From the NCBI GenBank assembly GCA_033297205.1, contig MU859144.1, forward strand, positions 62,001 through 126,000: a stretch of 64,000 nt of DNA. The letters are read 5' to 3'. This stretch comes from Pseudoneurospora amorphoporcata. Taxonomy: Eukaryota; Ascomycota; Sordariomycetes; Sordariales; Sordariaceae. The notes under the pieces were generated by a model. That model saw only the letters and a list, made by a program, of their open reading frames with translations, was not told where the DNA came from and ran no database searches. The position numbers were made by a program, and so were the translations under genes. Numbering within the stretch: position 1 is the first letter of the stretch; each line of letters opens with the position of its first letter. Below are positions 34,540 to 46,830 of this stretch, in pieces.

Positions 34540-36062
34540 GGCATGCCGAGTCTCTGCAGGCTTGATGGCTTCAAGGCCGATGAGGTGGTGGTTGGTATGT
34601 CGATTGTAAACCAGCGAGGGGACGGCTCGGGTTGATCAGGACCGTTTCTTGGGTGTACTGAGGTGGGTGGCGGCCACAAGGCACAACGAGGTGCACGTTG
34701 TGGTCGTCGTCGTGGCTACCGTCGTCGTCGTCGTTATCGGTCGCCGAAGGACGGATGGTCCACGGGGAGAGGCGTGATGTTTTAAGGCCTCAGTCGTTGG
34801 TCGTGGTGGTGTTGAAGATGCGGCATCAATCAACAACATGCATTCTCTTCCTCTTTTGGCTGAGGTTTTGGTGTTCTGTGTGCGGGCAGGCAGAAATGGG
34901 CCTAAAAAGTCCCAGCAGCACTCGCAACGGGCAGTCACGTCAAAGACGCGGTTTGTGGTCTTGAGGTTTGCACTGCAGTGCGCCGGCCTGCTAGCGTGTG
35001 CCAATGGCCGGGGCCCTTCGCTGTTGAGACGACCATGATTGGACGAAACAAAACAAGAGGGTCCACAGTTAGTTGCGAACCAAGGAAACTTCCCCACTTG
35101 CCGCGATGGTTGGTCAGTGCTCGTCTGAAGCTTCCCCTGCCTTCAGCTGCTTCAAGCTGTCCAGATTGTCGTGCAGATACGTACAACCTTGCCTTCTGTA
35201 GGTCTCGTCCCCGCCATCGAGTGAAAGTAAACATCAGCTCAAGCTGAGAGGCAATGATGGGCAACACTTAACAAAAGTTCTTAACTTCAAGGTCAGCTCT
35301 GTACGTATGGAGCCCATCATCTGCCTGAGCTCAGAGTTGATGTTTGAAAAGCTCTGGTCCACAAGTATCGGAATGACAGGCACTGCAGGAGTAGTCGTCT
35401 CCCATGTACTTGCCTTCTAGCAGCTGCTCAAGCGTCTGCGTGCGCCTGCGACAACACTTCAAGTTGCATAAGTCACATATGTCTACCTTTAAGGTAACTA
35501 CTTCTACCCACCTCCATGGTCGTCGTTCTTTCTTTGCAACCTCACCAATCTTGTCACTCGCTAGTCGCATGAACTCGTCAATACAACTGCGGCTCATCAG
35601 TCTGTCAACCCCGGCCCGGCCTAGAAGCCAATTCACCGAACCGTCTTATTCAAAGTTTCAAGGATGATCAAACTAAATACAAGCGACTTCTTGCTTCTTG
35701 GTGCATTCACTTGTAACATCCCGGCGCACTCTCCTCTTACTGCTTTCGTGCCATCAACACCCCTTCAGGTTTAGAACCAACCTTATTCATCCTTCGCATT
35801 CGCGGGCGAACATTATAGCCTCCAACTCGGGATTCCCTGTTACATGCGCGGCATGCCTTATCCCGAGTCTCACAAGTCACAAACAAGATCGCGCGGTACA
35901 CTCTAGTTGTCAGAACGGCGGCTGTCCGTGAGACCAAAGCTGGGAAAGACAAGCTGCTTTGCCTGCATCCTCTCCCGTCCTCCAGCATTTCGTCACTGAG
36001 CTTGACTGGCTCATTACCCATTCGACTCATCAACTTCATCTCACGATACCTTCTTACCAGAA
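34540..36062. promoter_or_regulatory. divergent promoter region, POM152(-)/UCH deubiquitinase(+)
   Basis: 1.5 kb between two outward-facing starts. GTCGTCGTCGT-type triplet runs occur near 34703-34735. The open frames present have no family resemblance. Confidence 0.45.
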
Positions 36063-37889
36063 ATGGATCCAAACAGTGAACCCACAGCAAGTCGTCGCTC
36101 AGGGCGTGCCCGCAAGCCAAACACCAGATATGCAGAACTCAGCTCTGGTGACGAATTCAATTCGCCCGTCAGTGTCAAGGCCAACCGGAAGAGGGCGTCA
36201 CTTGGATCGAATCACGCGGCAAAGCAGGAAGAAACGCCCAATCCCGAAGAGCAATCAACGCTCAAGGAGTCGCCCGCTTTAGGGGAGCAAAATACAACTA
36301 TTCAGCCCCGACGAAACGCCAAGCGCAAGGCAGCGCCCGAAATTTTCGACGTGCCCGTGAACGTCCTGGAGGCTTCGTTAGGACCGTGGCAGGAAAATGA
36401 GCTGAAAGAATGGCCAAGCTGGACGGACGTGGAATCTGACCCAGTCTTCTTCAACCGTATTCTCGGATTGCTCGGCATACGGGAGGCAAAAGTAAGAGAG
36501 GTGCTGTCCGTTGACGAGGAGTCGCTCCTTCATCTCCCGTGAGTTTGATAGTGTCCCCTAAGTATGTTGCATCAAGGACATTCAACAGATACTGACTGGG
36601 CGTAGGGAGCCATTGTATGGCCTGGTGTTCCTCTTTCAGGTCCTGAACGAGGAGGAGGAGGATCTGGAACCAGATGAAGACTTTGGATTATGGTTCGCCA
36701 ATCAGGCAAGTCGTTAATATCTCGCTTGATGACTCCCTCTGTCAGCGGCTGTGGCTGACAGTGCTTGGCAGACAACCAACAATGCGTGTGCGACAGTTGC
36801 TTTGTTCAACATCATCATGAACGCAGAACACCTCCCACTGGACGCCAATCTGTCCAAGTTCAAGGAGGAATCTAGACCCCTATCTCCACCCTTGCGGGGT
36901 CACCTGCTCAGTAACAGTTCGTGGATAAGGGTGGCTCATAATCATTTTGCAAGGTATGTACCCTTTTCCGCCTCCAGGAGCGCTGACCATGATAAAACCC
37001 AAGCTGACGTTCAGACAGGCGTCTGGACCTTCTAAATGCAGCCCTGGCTCTCGAGAACAAGGTCGAGGAAAGCAAAAAGAAGCGAGCTAGAATCACAGCG
37101 CGCCGTAAGAAGAATCAGGAGATCGAGGATGCCTATCACTTTGTTGCATATGTGCCAAACCACCGGGACCGTAGCGTGTGGGAACTCGATGGCCTGAAGT
37201 TTAACCCCCGCTACGTCGGTATGCGTCCCCTACTCTGACGGAAGAATTTATACCAGATGTGGCTAATAGGCAATGTAGGAAAATTCGAAGAAGGGTCGCA
37301 CTGGACGAGTGTAGCTCAGCCTGTCATCCAAGAAAAGATGATGGAGTATGAGGACAGTCAGTTGGCGTTTAGCCTCCTAGCTCTTTGCGGAGACCGTCGG
37401 GCCGCCTTGCGGCGTCAACTCGCTCTCAACATTCATTGCACGAAACTGCTGGACGACGCATTCGGGGAACAATCGGCCTGGTTTGAGGAAGACAACAACT
37501 CGTCTCTATTCAAGGATCATATCAGCAAGTTCGATGACAAGAGCAAACTGGACGAGTTCCAGCTCAGTGCAAACGAAGCTCAACTCATTATCAAGAGTTC
37601 AAGCGACGCGCTTCAGTTGCGAAACAAAATACAGGGCCGTGGTATGGAGATGGCTGAGGCGCTGCTTTTTAGAACGGAGCTCTGCCAGAAACAGGAGCAG
37701 CTTCGGTCGGAGTACTACAAAGAAGTCGCGTCTGGGCCGGAGGGCGACGAGGACGGTGATTCTAAAGATGAAAATCCCGGGCGGAGGAAAGACCACACGC
37801 CGGCAATCCATGAATGGGTGACGAAGCTTGCCGAGCGCGGTGTGCTGAGGGAGCTTCACGAACAGGTAAAAGCACGAAACGGTTCATAA
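36063..37889 (+). CDS. ubiquitin carboxyl-terminal hydrolase, UCHL5/BAP1 type (peptidase C12)
   Basis: Five exons, 36063-36538, 36606-36705, 36772-36953, 37019-37218 and 37279-37889, encode 522 residues. After a basic disordered N-terminus (~105 residues) the UCH domain begins at WPSWTDVESDPVFFNRILGL and runs through YGLVFLFQ and LWFANQ. The catalytic nucleophile is Cys198 in TTNNACATVALFNIIMN, followed by LSNSSWIRVAHNHFAR, His293 in DAYHFVAYVP and Asp310 in VWELDGLK. The triad is complete. The C-terminal extension is helical and charged, as in UCHL5/BAP1 relatives that bind partner proteins. Intron 2 (36706-36771) is a GC-AG intron: AATCAG joins GCAAGT, and no GT alternative preserves the FANQ-TTNNAC sequence. 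Which complex it joins (proteasome or chromatin) is not shown by sequence. Confidence 0.9.
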
Positions 37890-38749
37890 ACATCCCCAAC
37901 GGGGACTGGTCATCAACCGCGAAGCTACTTAATCGCTTCTGAATCCAGAAGTGGTTTCCCAGGGATGCGTGTGGTAACGGGCCATTTCAGGAAAAAGGGC
38001 TTTGTGTCACGGCTCAAGGATCAAATTGTGGAATTCGATTCGACAAAGCCTGGCGACCAACCAGCCCACTCCCAACAGTCAACTTAAATTTAGTTTTGAT
38101 GTATCTGAAACAGGGTTAAAAGAGATGTTGGGAGGCCATGACGCGCAGGAATCGTGCTGTATGGTTTCTTGATCGACGATGTCTCGATGCCTTGCAAGTT
38201 GAATAACCTCTATTACAAGTCTGTATCACTGTTTCCTGTGACGTAATTCTGGACAATCTCCCACGGCCCTGTCGACGATAAGGGCAGGCGGTCAAATGGG
38301 CATAACGACTCGTAAAGCCGGCAGAAAGGTGGCCGCCAACAGCCCAACGGCGATTCTAGAAGGCGGTGTCGAGTCGGTCAACGACCGGTTCCCGCCAAGG
38401 CCAGATTTCGCTGGGCAGAATGACGGCATGACCCCTGCCACCAAAAGCAGGACCCTGTCATTCATCCAGACTCTCAGAGAAGCATTGACCTGCACTGCCG
38501 TAGTGCGGGAGGGGAACCTCGAAACTGAAAGGCACCGTGACCAACACTTTTATCACCACCTTCTTGTCTGGTCACGTATTCATACAATACCTTTAAGTTT
38601 TCCTCCACCAACAAAAAATTCTTCCCTTTTTCTCTCCATTTGCTAGAAAAAGGTTGTACAGTATCTGTCTTGTCCTTCGGTAAGCATCTCCCGCTCGGTA
38701 TCCATCTTCACATGGCAGGCGGCATCTTTTCTTTGATCCCCAACTGACC

Positions 38750-38785
<36 letters not shown>

Positions 38786-38916
38786 TTACAAAGACTCTCC
38801 TTGCATCCGGCAACCACGAAAGAAAAACCACGAGAAGCGCCAGACTCGATACAACCCATTCCATCCATTCACGAGATCCCAAGTGAATCTTCAACTCCAT
38901 TTACACAACCGCAGTC
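37890..38916. promoter_or_regulatory. UCH 3' region and CHO1 promoter
   Basis: Contains the UCH gene 3' UTR and the CHO1 promoter/leader, including a T32 tract (listed separately). The open frame at 38296-38646 lacks any recognisable family and is not called. Confidence 0.45.
38753..38784. repeat. T32 homopolymer in CHO1 upstream region
   Basis: Thirty-two consecutive T residues end 132 bp before the CHO1 start codon. Poly(dA:dT) tracts of this kind usually exclude nucleosomes at promoters; that role here is inferred. Confidence 0.9.
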
Positions 38917-40145
38917 ATGTCGAAACGGCCGAGCCATGCGTCGGTCGCCAATGGCGCCGCACTCCAGGACGACTCCACCTCCGCCGCTGCTGCCGAGTTC
39001 GATCGCTGTATGTTTTTCTTCCTTTCATATCCCCGGCTTTCAGCGAACCCGCCCGCTCGATATCATCTAGCACACGCTTTTCAAAGAATCCAAGACGAAT
39101 TCGGCGCTTGATCCAGACATATTGTTGCTAACATGGCGCGTCAATCGGCAGCTCACGACAAGCAGAAAATCCTCTTCTCTACAGATGCGGGGCACTTCTC
39201 TCTGATCCGCGCGATGCACCTCGCGGATCTCATTACTGAGTTGAATGGTTAGTTCTCTCTCTGTCTCTCTCTCTTGTTATCCTCACGCATTCTTGCTGGT
39301 TGGGGTAGGGACCCGGCGCTTGTGATACCGGGCTTTTCAAACTATAAGCGCCAGAGAGGCCGGGGCAGTCACGAATTACGATTCCCGGTCCCCGAAGGAT
39401 AATTTCGACGATAACTTCTACGCAAGTTAGGGTCTTGTAGAACCACGTGAAACAAAAATGCTAACGCTTTGGGAAACTATCCTAGGCCTTTGCGGTGTTC
39501 TCTCCCTCTTCTCGTCTATGCGGTACTGCCTTGGCGACCCCGCCGACAAGACCAACCTCTACTACGCGCTTGCTTTCCTCCCCTTCGGCCTGTTTTTCGA
39601 TTTCATGGATGGCAAGGTAGCGCGTTGGAGAAAGAAGAGCAGCATGATGGGCCAAGAGCTGGACTCGTTGGCTGATCTGGTACGTCACAACAATACTGCC
39701 TACGCCTTCCCTTCCCAGCCCACCCCCAACCTCTCCAGGACGTCAAACATCTAACCCATAACCTCCCAACCAACAGATCTCTTTCGGCGTCTCCCCCGCC
39801 GTCGTCGCCTTCGCCATTGGCATCCGCACCCCGCTCGACCATCTCTGCCTCGGTTTCTTCATCCTCTGCGGCCTCACCCGCCTCGCCCGCTTCAACGTGA
39901 CCGCGACCGCCATCCCGAAGGACGCCAACGGCAAGGCCGCCTACTTCGAGGGCACGCCGATCCCCACGACGCTCGGTCTGGATGCCATCATGGCATACTG
40001 GGTGTCGCAAGGCTGGATCCACGACTCGCTTCCCTGGGGTACCATGTTCCAGGGCACCGCGCTCGAGTTCCACCCCATTGTCCTCATCTTTATGCTTCAC
40101 GGCTGCTTGATGACGAGCAAGACTATTCATATCCCCAAGCCTTAA
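38917..40145 (+). CDS. CHO1: CDP-diacylglycerol--serine O-phosphatidyltransferase
   Basis: Four exons, 38917-39007, 39152-39247, 39486-39679 and 39777-40145, encode 249 residues. The enzyme makes phosphatidylserine from CDP-diacylglycerol and serine in the ER membrane, the first step of the CDP-DAG route to PE and PC. The CDP-alcohol phosphotransferase signature D-x2-DG-x2-AR-x8-G-x3-D-x3-D is exact: D101, D104, G105, A108-R109, G118, D122 and D126. It spans the third exon, where the join before GLCGVLSLFSSMRYCL also matches the family. Hydrophobic segments before and after the motif (YALAFLPFGLFF, VVAFAIGI, LCLGFFILCGL, PIVLIFMLHG) fit a multi-span protein. The N-terminal 30 residues are Ser/Ala-rich. 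Exon joins are all GT...AG. Normal length, no defect seen. Confidence 0.95.
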
Positions 40146-40831
40146 GGAAGAGGACCTACGGATTGGTGACGAGAGGGAATGAACGGGATGGATAGGGATA
40201 AGGTGTTTATGGGAAGGGCCTGGATTTCACCAAGGAAGGGGCTCTGCTATGAGTTTGGGAACGTGGGCGAAACGAGAAAGAGAAGATTGAGACAGAGGTG
40301 GCAGAGAATCCTTCATCAGGTGGAAAGCCGAGATAAAGAGAAAACGAAGAAGCAGGAAAGGAAATTAGCCGTGGGTCTGTAGGGAGTTTTGGGAATTGTT
40401 GAAACGACTCATGCCTGTTCTTTTTCTCCCGTCATTTTACTTTCTGGTTACTATCAGGTTGGCTGCGTTGTGGTATGTGACGAGTGTGTGCTTTTTTATT
40501 CAGAATACAAATACCCTAAACTATCTTCACGCCTTTCGCTTCAAATGCATACTCCCTCTGCTCGGGAATATTTCTGTCTAAAATGTGAACAGTGTTTGAT
40601 CTACGCAAAAAGACACCAATGTGCATAAGCGACAACCACTAAACGAACTAACAACACCGAAAGTCTCGAAACTTGAACAAAGATAATTGCCTCTTTCTCT
40701 ACCGTTCTGTAACAAGCATGCAGGACTAAATGCTCCGACTATAACCCATACTCCTACTTGCTCCCAACGTGAACTTTTGAATTATTTATCTTGGCTTTTA
40801 TCTATGGATTTCCTTTCCCTGAGTTGAAAGT
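40146..40831. other. convergent spacer CHO1(+)/threonyl-tRNA synthetase(-)
   Basis: About 690 bp between two stop codons, holding both 3' UTRs. Purine-rich on the plus strand at 40150-40385. No gene recognised. Confidence 0.5.
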
Positions 40832-43355
40832 TTAAACCTTGACCTCCTCAGCCGCAGCCTCCTTCTTCTCCTCCTCCTCCTTCTTGGGGTTATGCGCAGG
40901 GAAAGGGTTGTACATGCCGCGATCGGCCTTGAGCGCGCGAAGCTTCTCGACGGCCTCCGAGAGAGGGTAGGGCACGTCACGGGCCTGGGTGGAGGTGTCG
41001 TCACGATAACGGATGTTAACCTTGCGGTTGGTCTTCTCGTCGTCGCCGACGACGAAGATAAAGTTGTCTGTGTTGTGTGGTTAGCAGGTGTAACTTTACG
41101 AAAAGGGTACGGGACCTGGGACTGGAACTTACATTGAGCGAGCTGAGCGGAACGAATCTTCTTCTGGAGAGTGTTGCCAGAGCTGTCGACATCTGTTGTG
41201 GTGTAGGGTCAGTAAGTTTATGCAAAGATAATAAGTAAAGGGATGCATGCTCATGAGCAAGCGGAAACATACCAACATGGATCTTCTCCTTCTTGAGGGT
41301 CAGGGCAACCTCCTTGGCGTAATCAAGGAAGCCCATGCCGACGGGGATGACCATAACTTGGCGGGGCGACATCCAGAAGGGCCATTTGCCAGCAAAGTGT
41401 TCGGCAAGAATGGCAGTGAAGCGCTCGATGGAGCCAGCCATGGCACGGTGGATCATAACGGGGCGGGCGCAACCGGGGGCAAGAGGCTTCTTGACAAGAA
41501 GAGCCTTCTTCTTCTTCTCCCCACCTTCCTTGGGGGCCTCCTCCTCCTTAGGAGCTTCGGGCTCCGGAGCCTTGGGGGCAGGCTTGCCCTCATCCTGTTT
41601 GGCCTGGGTCTCAGCGGTCATGTACTCGAGAGAGAAGTTGATGGGCTGCTGGAAGTCGAGCTGGATGGTGGCGCACTGCCAGGGGCGGTTGAGGCAGTCC
41701 AAAACAGCAATGTCGATCTTTGGGCCGTAGAAGGCACCATCGCCCTCGTTCAACTCCCAGGTGCCACCAGTAGAAGCGGTGAACTCATTGAGAGCCTCCT
41801 TGAGGCGAGCCTCGGCGCGGTCCCAGGTCTCAATCTCACCCATGTACTTTTCAGGGCGAGTAGAGAGCTTCAGCTTGAAGGTGAGGCCAAGCATGCCGTA
41901 GAAAGACTTCATGAAGTCGAAGAGATCGGCAACCTCGGCCTTGATCTGATCCTCACGGCAGAAGATATGGGCATCATCCTGCTGGAATCTGCGCACACGG
42001 GTGAGGCCGGAGAGAGCACCGCTGGCCTCGTTTCTGTGGAGGACGCCGAAATCAGCGAGCCTGAGGGGGAGCTCCTTGTGGCTGCGATCACGGTGACGGA
42101 ACATCATGGCGTGGGCAGGGCAGTTCATGGGCTTGAGACCGAACTGCTCCTTGTCAACGTCGAGGATGAACATGTCATCCTTGTAGTGGGCCAAGTGACC
42201 GGACTGTTCCCAAAGGGAGGTGTTGAACATGTTGGGAGTCATAACCTCATCGTAACCGCGCTTCCAGTACTCCTCCTTGATGTATTCCATAATGGCGTTG
42301 TTGATGCGCATACCGTGGGGCAGCCACATGGCGGAACCGGGAGAGCACTCCTCGAAGTAGAAGAGCTCCTGCTGCTTGCCAATGAGGCGGTGATCGCGCT
42401 TGGCAGCCTCCTCAAGGAACTTTTTGTGGGCGGCCATCTGCTTCTTGTCGGGGAAAGAGACACCATAGATGCGCTGAAGGGAGTCGTTGTTGGCGTCGCC
42501 AAGGAAGTAGGAAGAAGAGTTCTTCATGATGGCAAAAGCCTCGATTCTACTGGTATCGGGGACGTGGGGACCACGGCAGAGATCGATAAGGGGGCCGTTA
42601 CGGTAGACAGTGGTTCTGGTGCCGTCGGGGATCTTGTCTTGGATGATGTGCTGCTTGTATGGGTTGTAGGCGAACATCTTGAGCAGATCCTCCTTGCTCA
42701 TCTCCAGTCTCTGGAAAGGCTGCTTCTCCTTGACGATCTTGGTGACAATGTTCTCGAGGGGCGCCCAGTCGCTAGACTGAACGGCGGCACCGCCGGGAAG
42801 AGCCATTTCGTAGTAGAAACCGTTGTCAACAGGGGGGCCAATGCAGAGAGAGCAGCCGAACCTGCGTTCGCAGGCCTCACCGAGGACGTGAGCACTCGAG
42901 TGCCAGAAGACGAACCTGCCCTGGTCATCGTTGAAGTCGAGGAGTTCCAGCTTGCAGCTCTTCTCGAGAGGGCGCTCAAGATCCCATAGTGTCTCTCCGT
43001 CGATTCTGGCGACAATGGTGCGCTTGAAGAGGGAGTTGGAAATGCCCTTGGCAATCTCGGCGGGGGTGGTCTCGTAGGCCTTGCCGACCTTGGTGGTGCC
43101 GTCGGGCATGGTGATGAGGATGTCATCGTGGGGGCGCTTGGCCAGCTCCTCCTGCTGCTCCTTGTAGAGTCTGTCGAAGAGGTCGAGGCGCTCCTGGATG
43201 AAGGCAGGAGGAGGGTTCATCTCAAGAGGGCCGGCATCGCCGCCAGCGGCGGGGGCAACCTTCTCCTTCTTCTGCTTCTTCTCCTTCTGGGGCTTGTCGC
43301 CGCCAATGGCGACCTTCTTGAGGGTCTCGGTGACCTTTTCGGTAACTTGCTCCAT
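40832..43355 (-). CDS. THS1: threonyl-tRNA synthetase, cytoplasmic
   Basis: Three exons, 41273-43355, 41133-41192 and 40832-41067 (introns 41193-41272 and 41068-41132), encode 792 residues. It charges tRNA-Thr with threonine. Domain order: a Lys-rich N-terminus; a TGS-type domain (ILITMPDGTTKVGKA); an editing domain with HSSAHVLGEACE and the later LIDLCRGPHVPDT; class II motif 1 around GMRINNAIMEYI; and motif 2 in FGVLHRNEASGALSGLTRVRRFQQDDAH. ATIQLDFQQPINFSLEYMTAE follows, then motif 3 in RPVMIHRAMAGSIERFTAIL. The anticodon-binding domain starts at VMVIPVGMGFLDYA and ends with NFIFVVGDDEKTNRKVNIRYRDD. Between motifs 2 and 3 a Lys/Glu/Pro-rich insertion of ~45 residues (about 582-627) interrupts the catalytic domain. 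No mitochondrial presequence is evident in this model. Confidence 0.95.
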
Positions 43356-44499
43356 GTTGAAATGTGTCGATAGAACGAGCCTTGGGGGTGTTCGGTGGTA
43401 TGCGACTGAAGGGTTCGTACAGATAACAATATCGCGGGTGCTGTCAGAGACCCGGGCCGTGACTCACTTGGACGTGTATGGTCACAAAGCTTTTGGAGTA
43501 ACTTGGAGAGGGACGGAAGGGCGGGAAGGAGGGGGTACGGGACACACTGGATGGGACTTTGCTCACACTCTGAGACACGACTCGACCGCAGAAGGGAACG
43601 TCTGGACCGGAACGAAGGCGGCGCAAAGAGGCACCGCAAGGGGAAATTTTAGGACACTTTTACCCCGCGGTCCAGACGGGATCAATTGGGGGCAAAAGTG
43701 GGGTGCCCCTAAGCGTGCCGGTGTGTCACTCTTGCTGCACGAGCGAGCACGAGGTGGAAGCCGCATACGGTATCAAACCTAAACAGTCACGACACGTCCG
43801 GACAGGGCATGGCAAGGGCGGCCCAGACAGTACAGCAAGAGAGAGCTGACAGCAGTGAGACACTCCAACCTAAGGTAATGTTTGAACATTGAACGAACAT
43901 CTGCGGGCACAAGCATCTGTGCGTTGTTAAGGTACATAACAGCTGTCGCTCGGGCCATGTTATCAAGCCGTCGTGCCGTCCCAACTCTTGGCAGCTTACG
44001 GGCCAAATGCCTGCCTGACCTCGCGCTACGACGATAATAAAAGTCAAATTATTAGAAAAGTTGCCGTCATTCGGATTCCAGGTACCGAGACGCCTCAAAT
44101 TTAGGCTTTGTCTTTTACGCAGTACTGTACCACTAACATGACGCCGGGGCAGAAGGAACGGGAAGGCGGGATGACATACTATTGATTTCTCAACCTCATT
44201 CGTTCCGGCACGCGGGGGGGGAAAAAGTCTCCTCCTGCCTTCTGCGTTCCCGTTAACGTCCCTTCCTCTTCCCTGTGCCGATCTGCCCCAGCACCTAGCA
44301 CATCATTGAATTCTCGCTGTTGACAGAGCCTCGACTCTCGACCCCAAATCCCAGAGCTGAGCTCTTTCTCCATACCTCTGACGTCCTAAACAAATCAGCT
44401 CCCGACAACTCAGCGTCCAGGATCCGGACCGGGAGTTGCGAGACGCGCACATATATTGGCGACTAACACACCTTTGCGTGTGCACTCGAGAGCCGCGCC
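43356..44499. promoter_or_regulatory. divergent promoter region, ThrRS(-)/F-box gene(+)
   Basis: 1.1 kb between outward-facing starts, so both promoters lie here. An imperfect inverted pair (ACTTTTACCCC near 43658 and GGGGGCAAAAGT near 43690) is present. No gene is recognised. Confidence 0.45.
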
Positions 44500-46736
44500 A
44501 TGACGTCCTCGTCACTGGATTGTTTTCCCGATGAGCTCATCCGTCACATACTTCTCTATGTCTCGCCCGAGGACAACGTCCTGAACGTCCAGTCGGTCTC
44601 GCGTCGTTTCTACCACATTGCCAACGAACCGCTGCTATGGCGATATCTTTGCCGAAGCTCGTTTACTTTCTGGAGGCCTGAGCACTACTTCTTCGCGAAA
44701 CTGTCGGACCCGAGACCAACTACTATCGAGTGGAAGAAGCTATGGCTCCGAAGAAAGAGGCAAAATCACTTGATCAAACGCCTTCTAGACGAGATCCTCA
44801 CGACGAGATACCGCCAGCTGAGGAACCTGCAGCGCATCTGTCAGTTCGGTTACGACGCCAAAGACTTTCTTTTGGAGCAGTGTCACGCCAATGAATCCCA
44901 TGATGACGTTTTGGCCAGAAGGTACGAGGCAGCTCTCTTGTGGCAAGGCAGCTTGACTTCCCAAGCACACTGCACTCAAGGGTATTGTGTATTAGTCGAT
45001 ACCTTCTAATGGCGGCTTTACACGTACTCTCGACCCAAGTGGGATGCCTCTAGATCCAAAGATCGTTCGGTTACTCTAACGCTCATCCAGGTACTATGCA
45101 AATTCAGCCTTGGACAGCATCCACAGGGGCATGGCTGTAGAGGTCTGGTCCAAGTGCTATGAAACAGGAACCGATCCGTACTCAGGGCTCGATCGTGCTC
45201 TCGGCGCATTCGACATGTTTGTTCTACACGACCAGCCCCAAGACCTTGAATACGTATGTTGAACGCCCATCCCCCACGGCCAAGAATGTCAGCTTACAAG
45301 TTCTGCGACAGATATTGAGCACACTAGACGCGCTCGCCCATAGATTCACGCAGGAGCACCCAGAACATGAGATCATGTCGACAAGGCAGAAGGCTCTAGC
45401 CTTAAATCGATGGCTGAGAGCCCAGAATCTGATGGGGATGGAGAACGAGACCGTCAACTACCTCAACCTGAGGAATTGTCTCCTAGGCCACGCCCTGTCC
45501 GACAACGAGCACCCGTCGCTTCCCATAATTTCGAGCGCCATATTTGCTTCGGTTGCTGAACGCCTCGGCATGTCAAGCGCATGTTGTGCATTCCCGAGCC
45601 ATGTCCACGCTTCTGTGAAGGCCCCTCCTGGTATGACCCTAGATGGTGATGTGGTACAGGATCCTAAAGCTGAACCAGAGACCATGTACCTGAACCCGTA
45701 CAAGTGGGATGGGGAGGTTACACTTGATGAGCTACGGAGGGCGCTGGTCGAGTTGGGGTGGACACAAGGGTCAGAGGTGTTTCTTAGGGCGTCGCCTGTG
45801 CCTATTATTGTCCTTCGAACAGCGGCCAATATCAAAGCCGCCACCAGCCGAATTCAAAATCTCGCCGACCGACAAGGGGAGCCCATCGAGGTCGAAGCGA
45901 AAAGGTTGCGAGCCGGTCATCCAGACATCAACGTGGAGGCGGCCAAGTATGCTTCGATGTGGGCGGAACTGATGGTTAAACCAGTGGCTAGTATCCACTG
46001 GGATCATAACCTCGAGGCCTTCCTGCATTCGTTTGCCATGTCATGGGGCGAAGACGCCTGGATCGTTCGCAAATATCTTCTTCCGCTGTACGAAAATTTC
46101 GTCGCATCGTCGCGGCACGCGCGCAACCGCACCGGATGGGAGAACGTTCGCGAGATCTTGAACATGCTGGACAACCTCGACGGGAGGGAGGCGGTCGTCT
46201 CTCGTCGCTACACGCAGGAGATGCAGGAGCGCGTGCGCTACAGGATCGGCCAGGTCTTCCGCCACAAGAGGTACGGATGGATCGGAATCATCAACGGCTG
46301 GGCTGCTGGGTCTGCAGGCCTTCCGGTTCCGCACTATCTCGATGGTTACGAGGACGAGGTTCAGTCTCCTACGACTTCTCCCAGATCTTCGGGGGATAGG
46401 TTGCATTCAGAAGGCTTTGGCTTAAGGCCTCAGTTGGCTAGAGTGTTTTATACATGCATGTAAGTGGCCATGTCGTCCTCCCATATTCTTCCCTTTTTTT
46501 ACTTCTTCTCTCATCTCCACTGTCAACTTGTTACTAACTATGGGAGTCATAACAGGTGTTCTAAAAGACCCAAGGTTGACCGCTTGCGCGTGGCTCAGAA
46601 TAGCATCGAGATTATCACCGATCCTGACTTAATTCCCGAGTCGCTCAAGTTCCTGGCAGGCAAGTACTTCAAGCGGTTTGACAGAGAAACCTGCACTTTT
46701 GTGTCGAACATCAAGGAATCATATCCGGACGACTAG
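44500..46736 (+). CDS. F-box protein of FBXO21 type (F-box, transglutaminase-like, YccV/HspQ-like domains)
   Basis: Four exons, 44500-44921, 45091-45253, 45312-46459 and 46556-46736, encode 637 residues. The N-terminal F-box is LDCFPDELIRHILLYVSPED followed by VSRRFYHIANEPLLWRYLC, which should bind Skp1 in an SCF ubiquitin ligase. The middle matches the SirB1/transglutaminase-like-2 region: TRQKALALNRWLRAQNLMGM, NYLNLRNCLLGHAL, PIISSAIFASVAERLGM and MYLNPYKWDGEVTLDELRRAL. The C-terminal YccV/HspQ-like module starts at VRYRIGQVFRHKRYGWIGIINGW and ends NSIEIITDPDLIPESLKFLAG followed by KYFKRFDRETCTFVSN. This architecture is that of human FBXO21. The substrate is unknown. The transglutaminase-like domain is probably a binding module in this family. 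Confidence 0.9.
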
Positions 46737-46830
46737 TTCTAGATTTCCGTTTGGAGGTTACTGAGGGGGTGAGAGCAGAAGCGGAAGGGTGCAACAAGGG
46801 ACGTTGGAAGATGTGTATATTATAAATGTA

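Noticed and set aside
41247..42989. 580-codon open frame on the plus strand
   Set aside because: It is the exact antisense of the ThrRS catalytic exon. Strong third-position GC bias removes antisense stops, and the translation is a Leu/Val/Glu-rich shadow.
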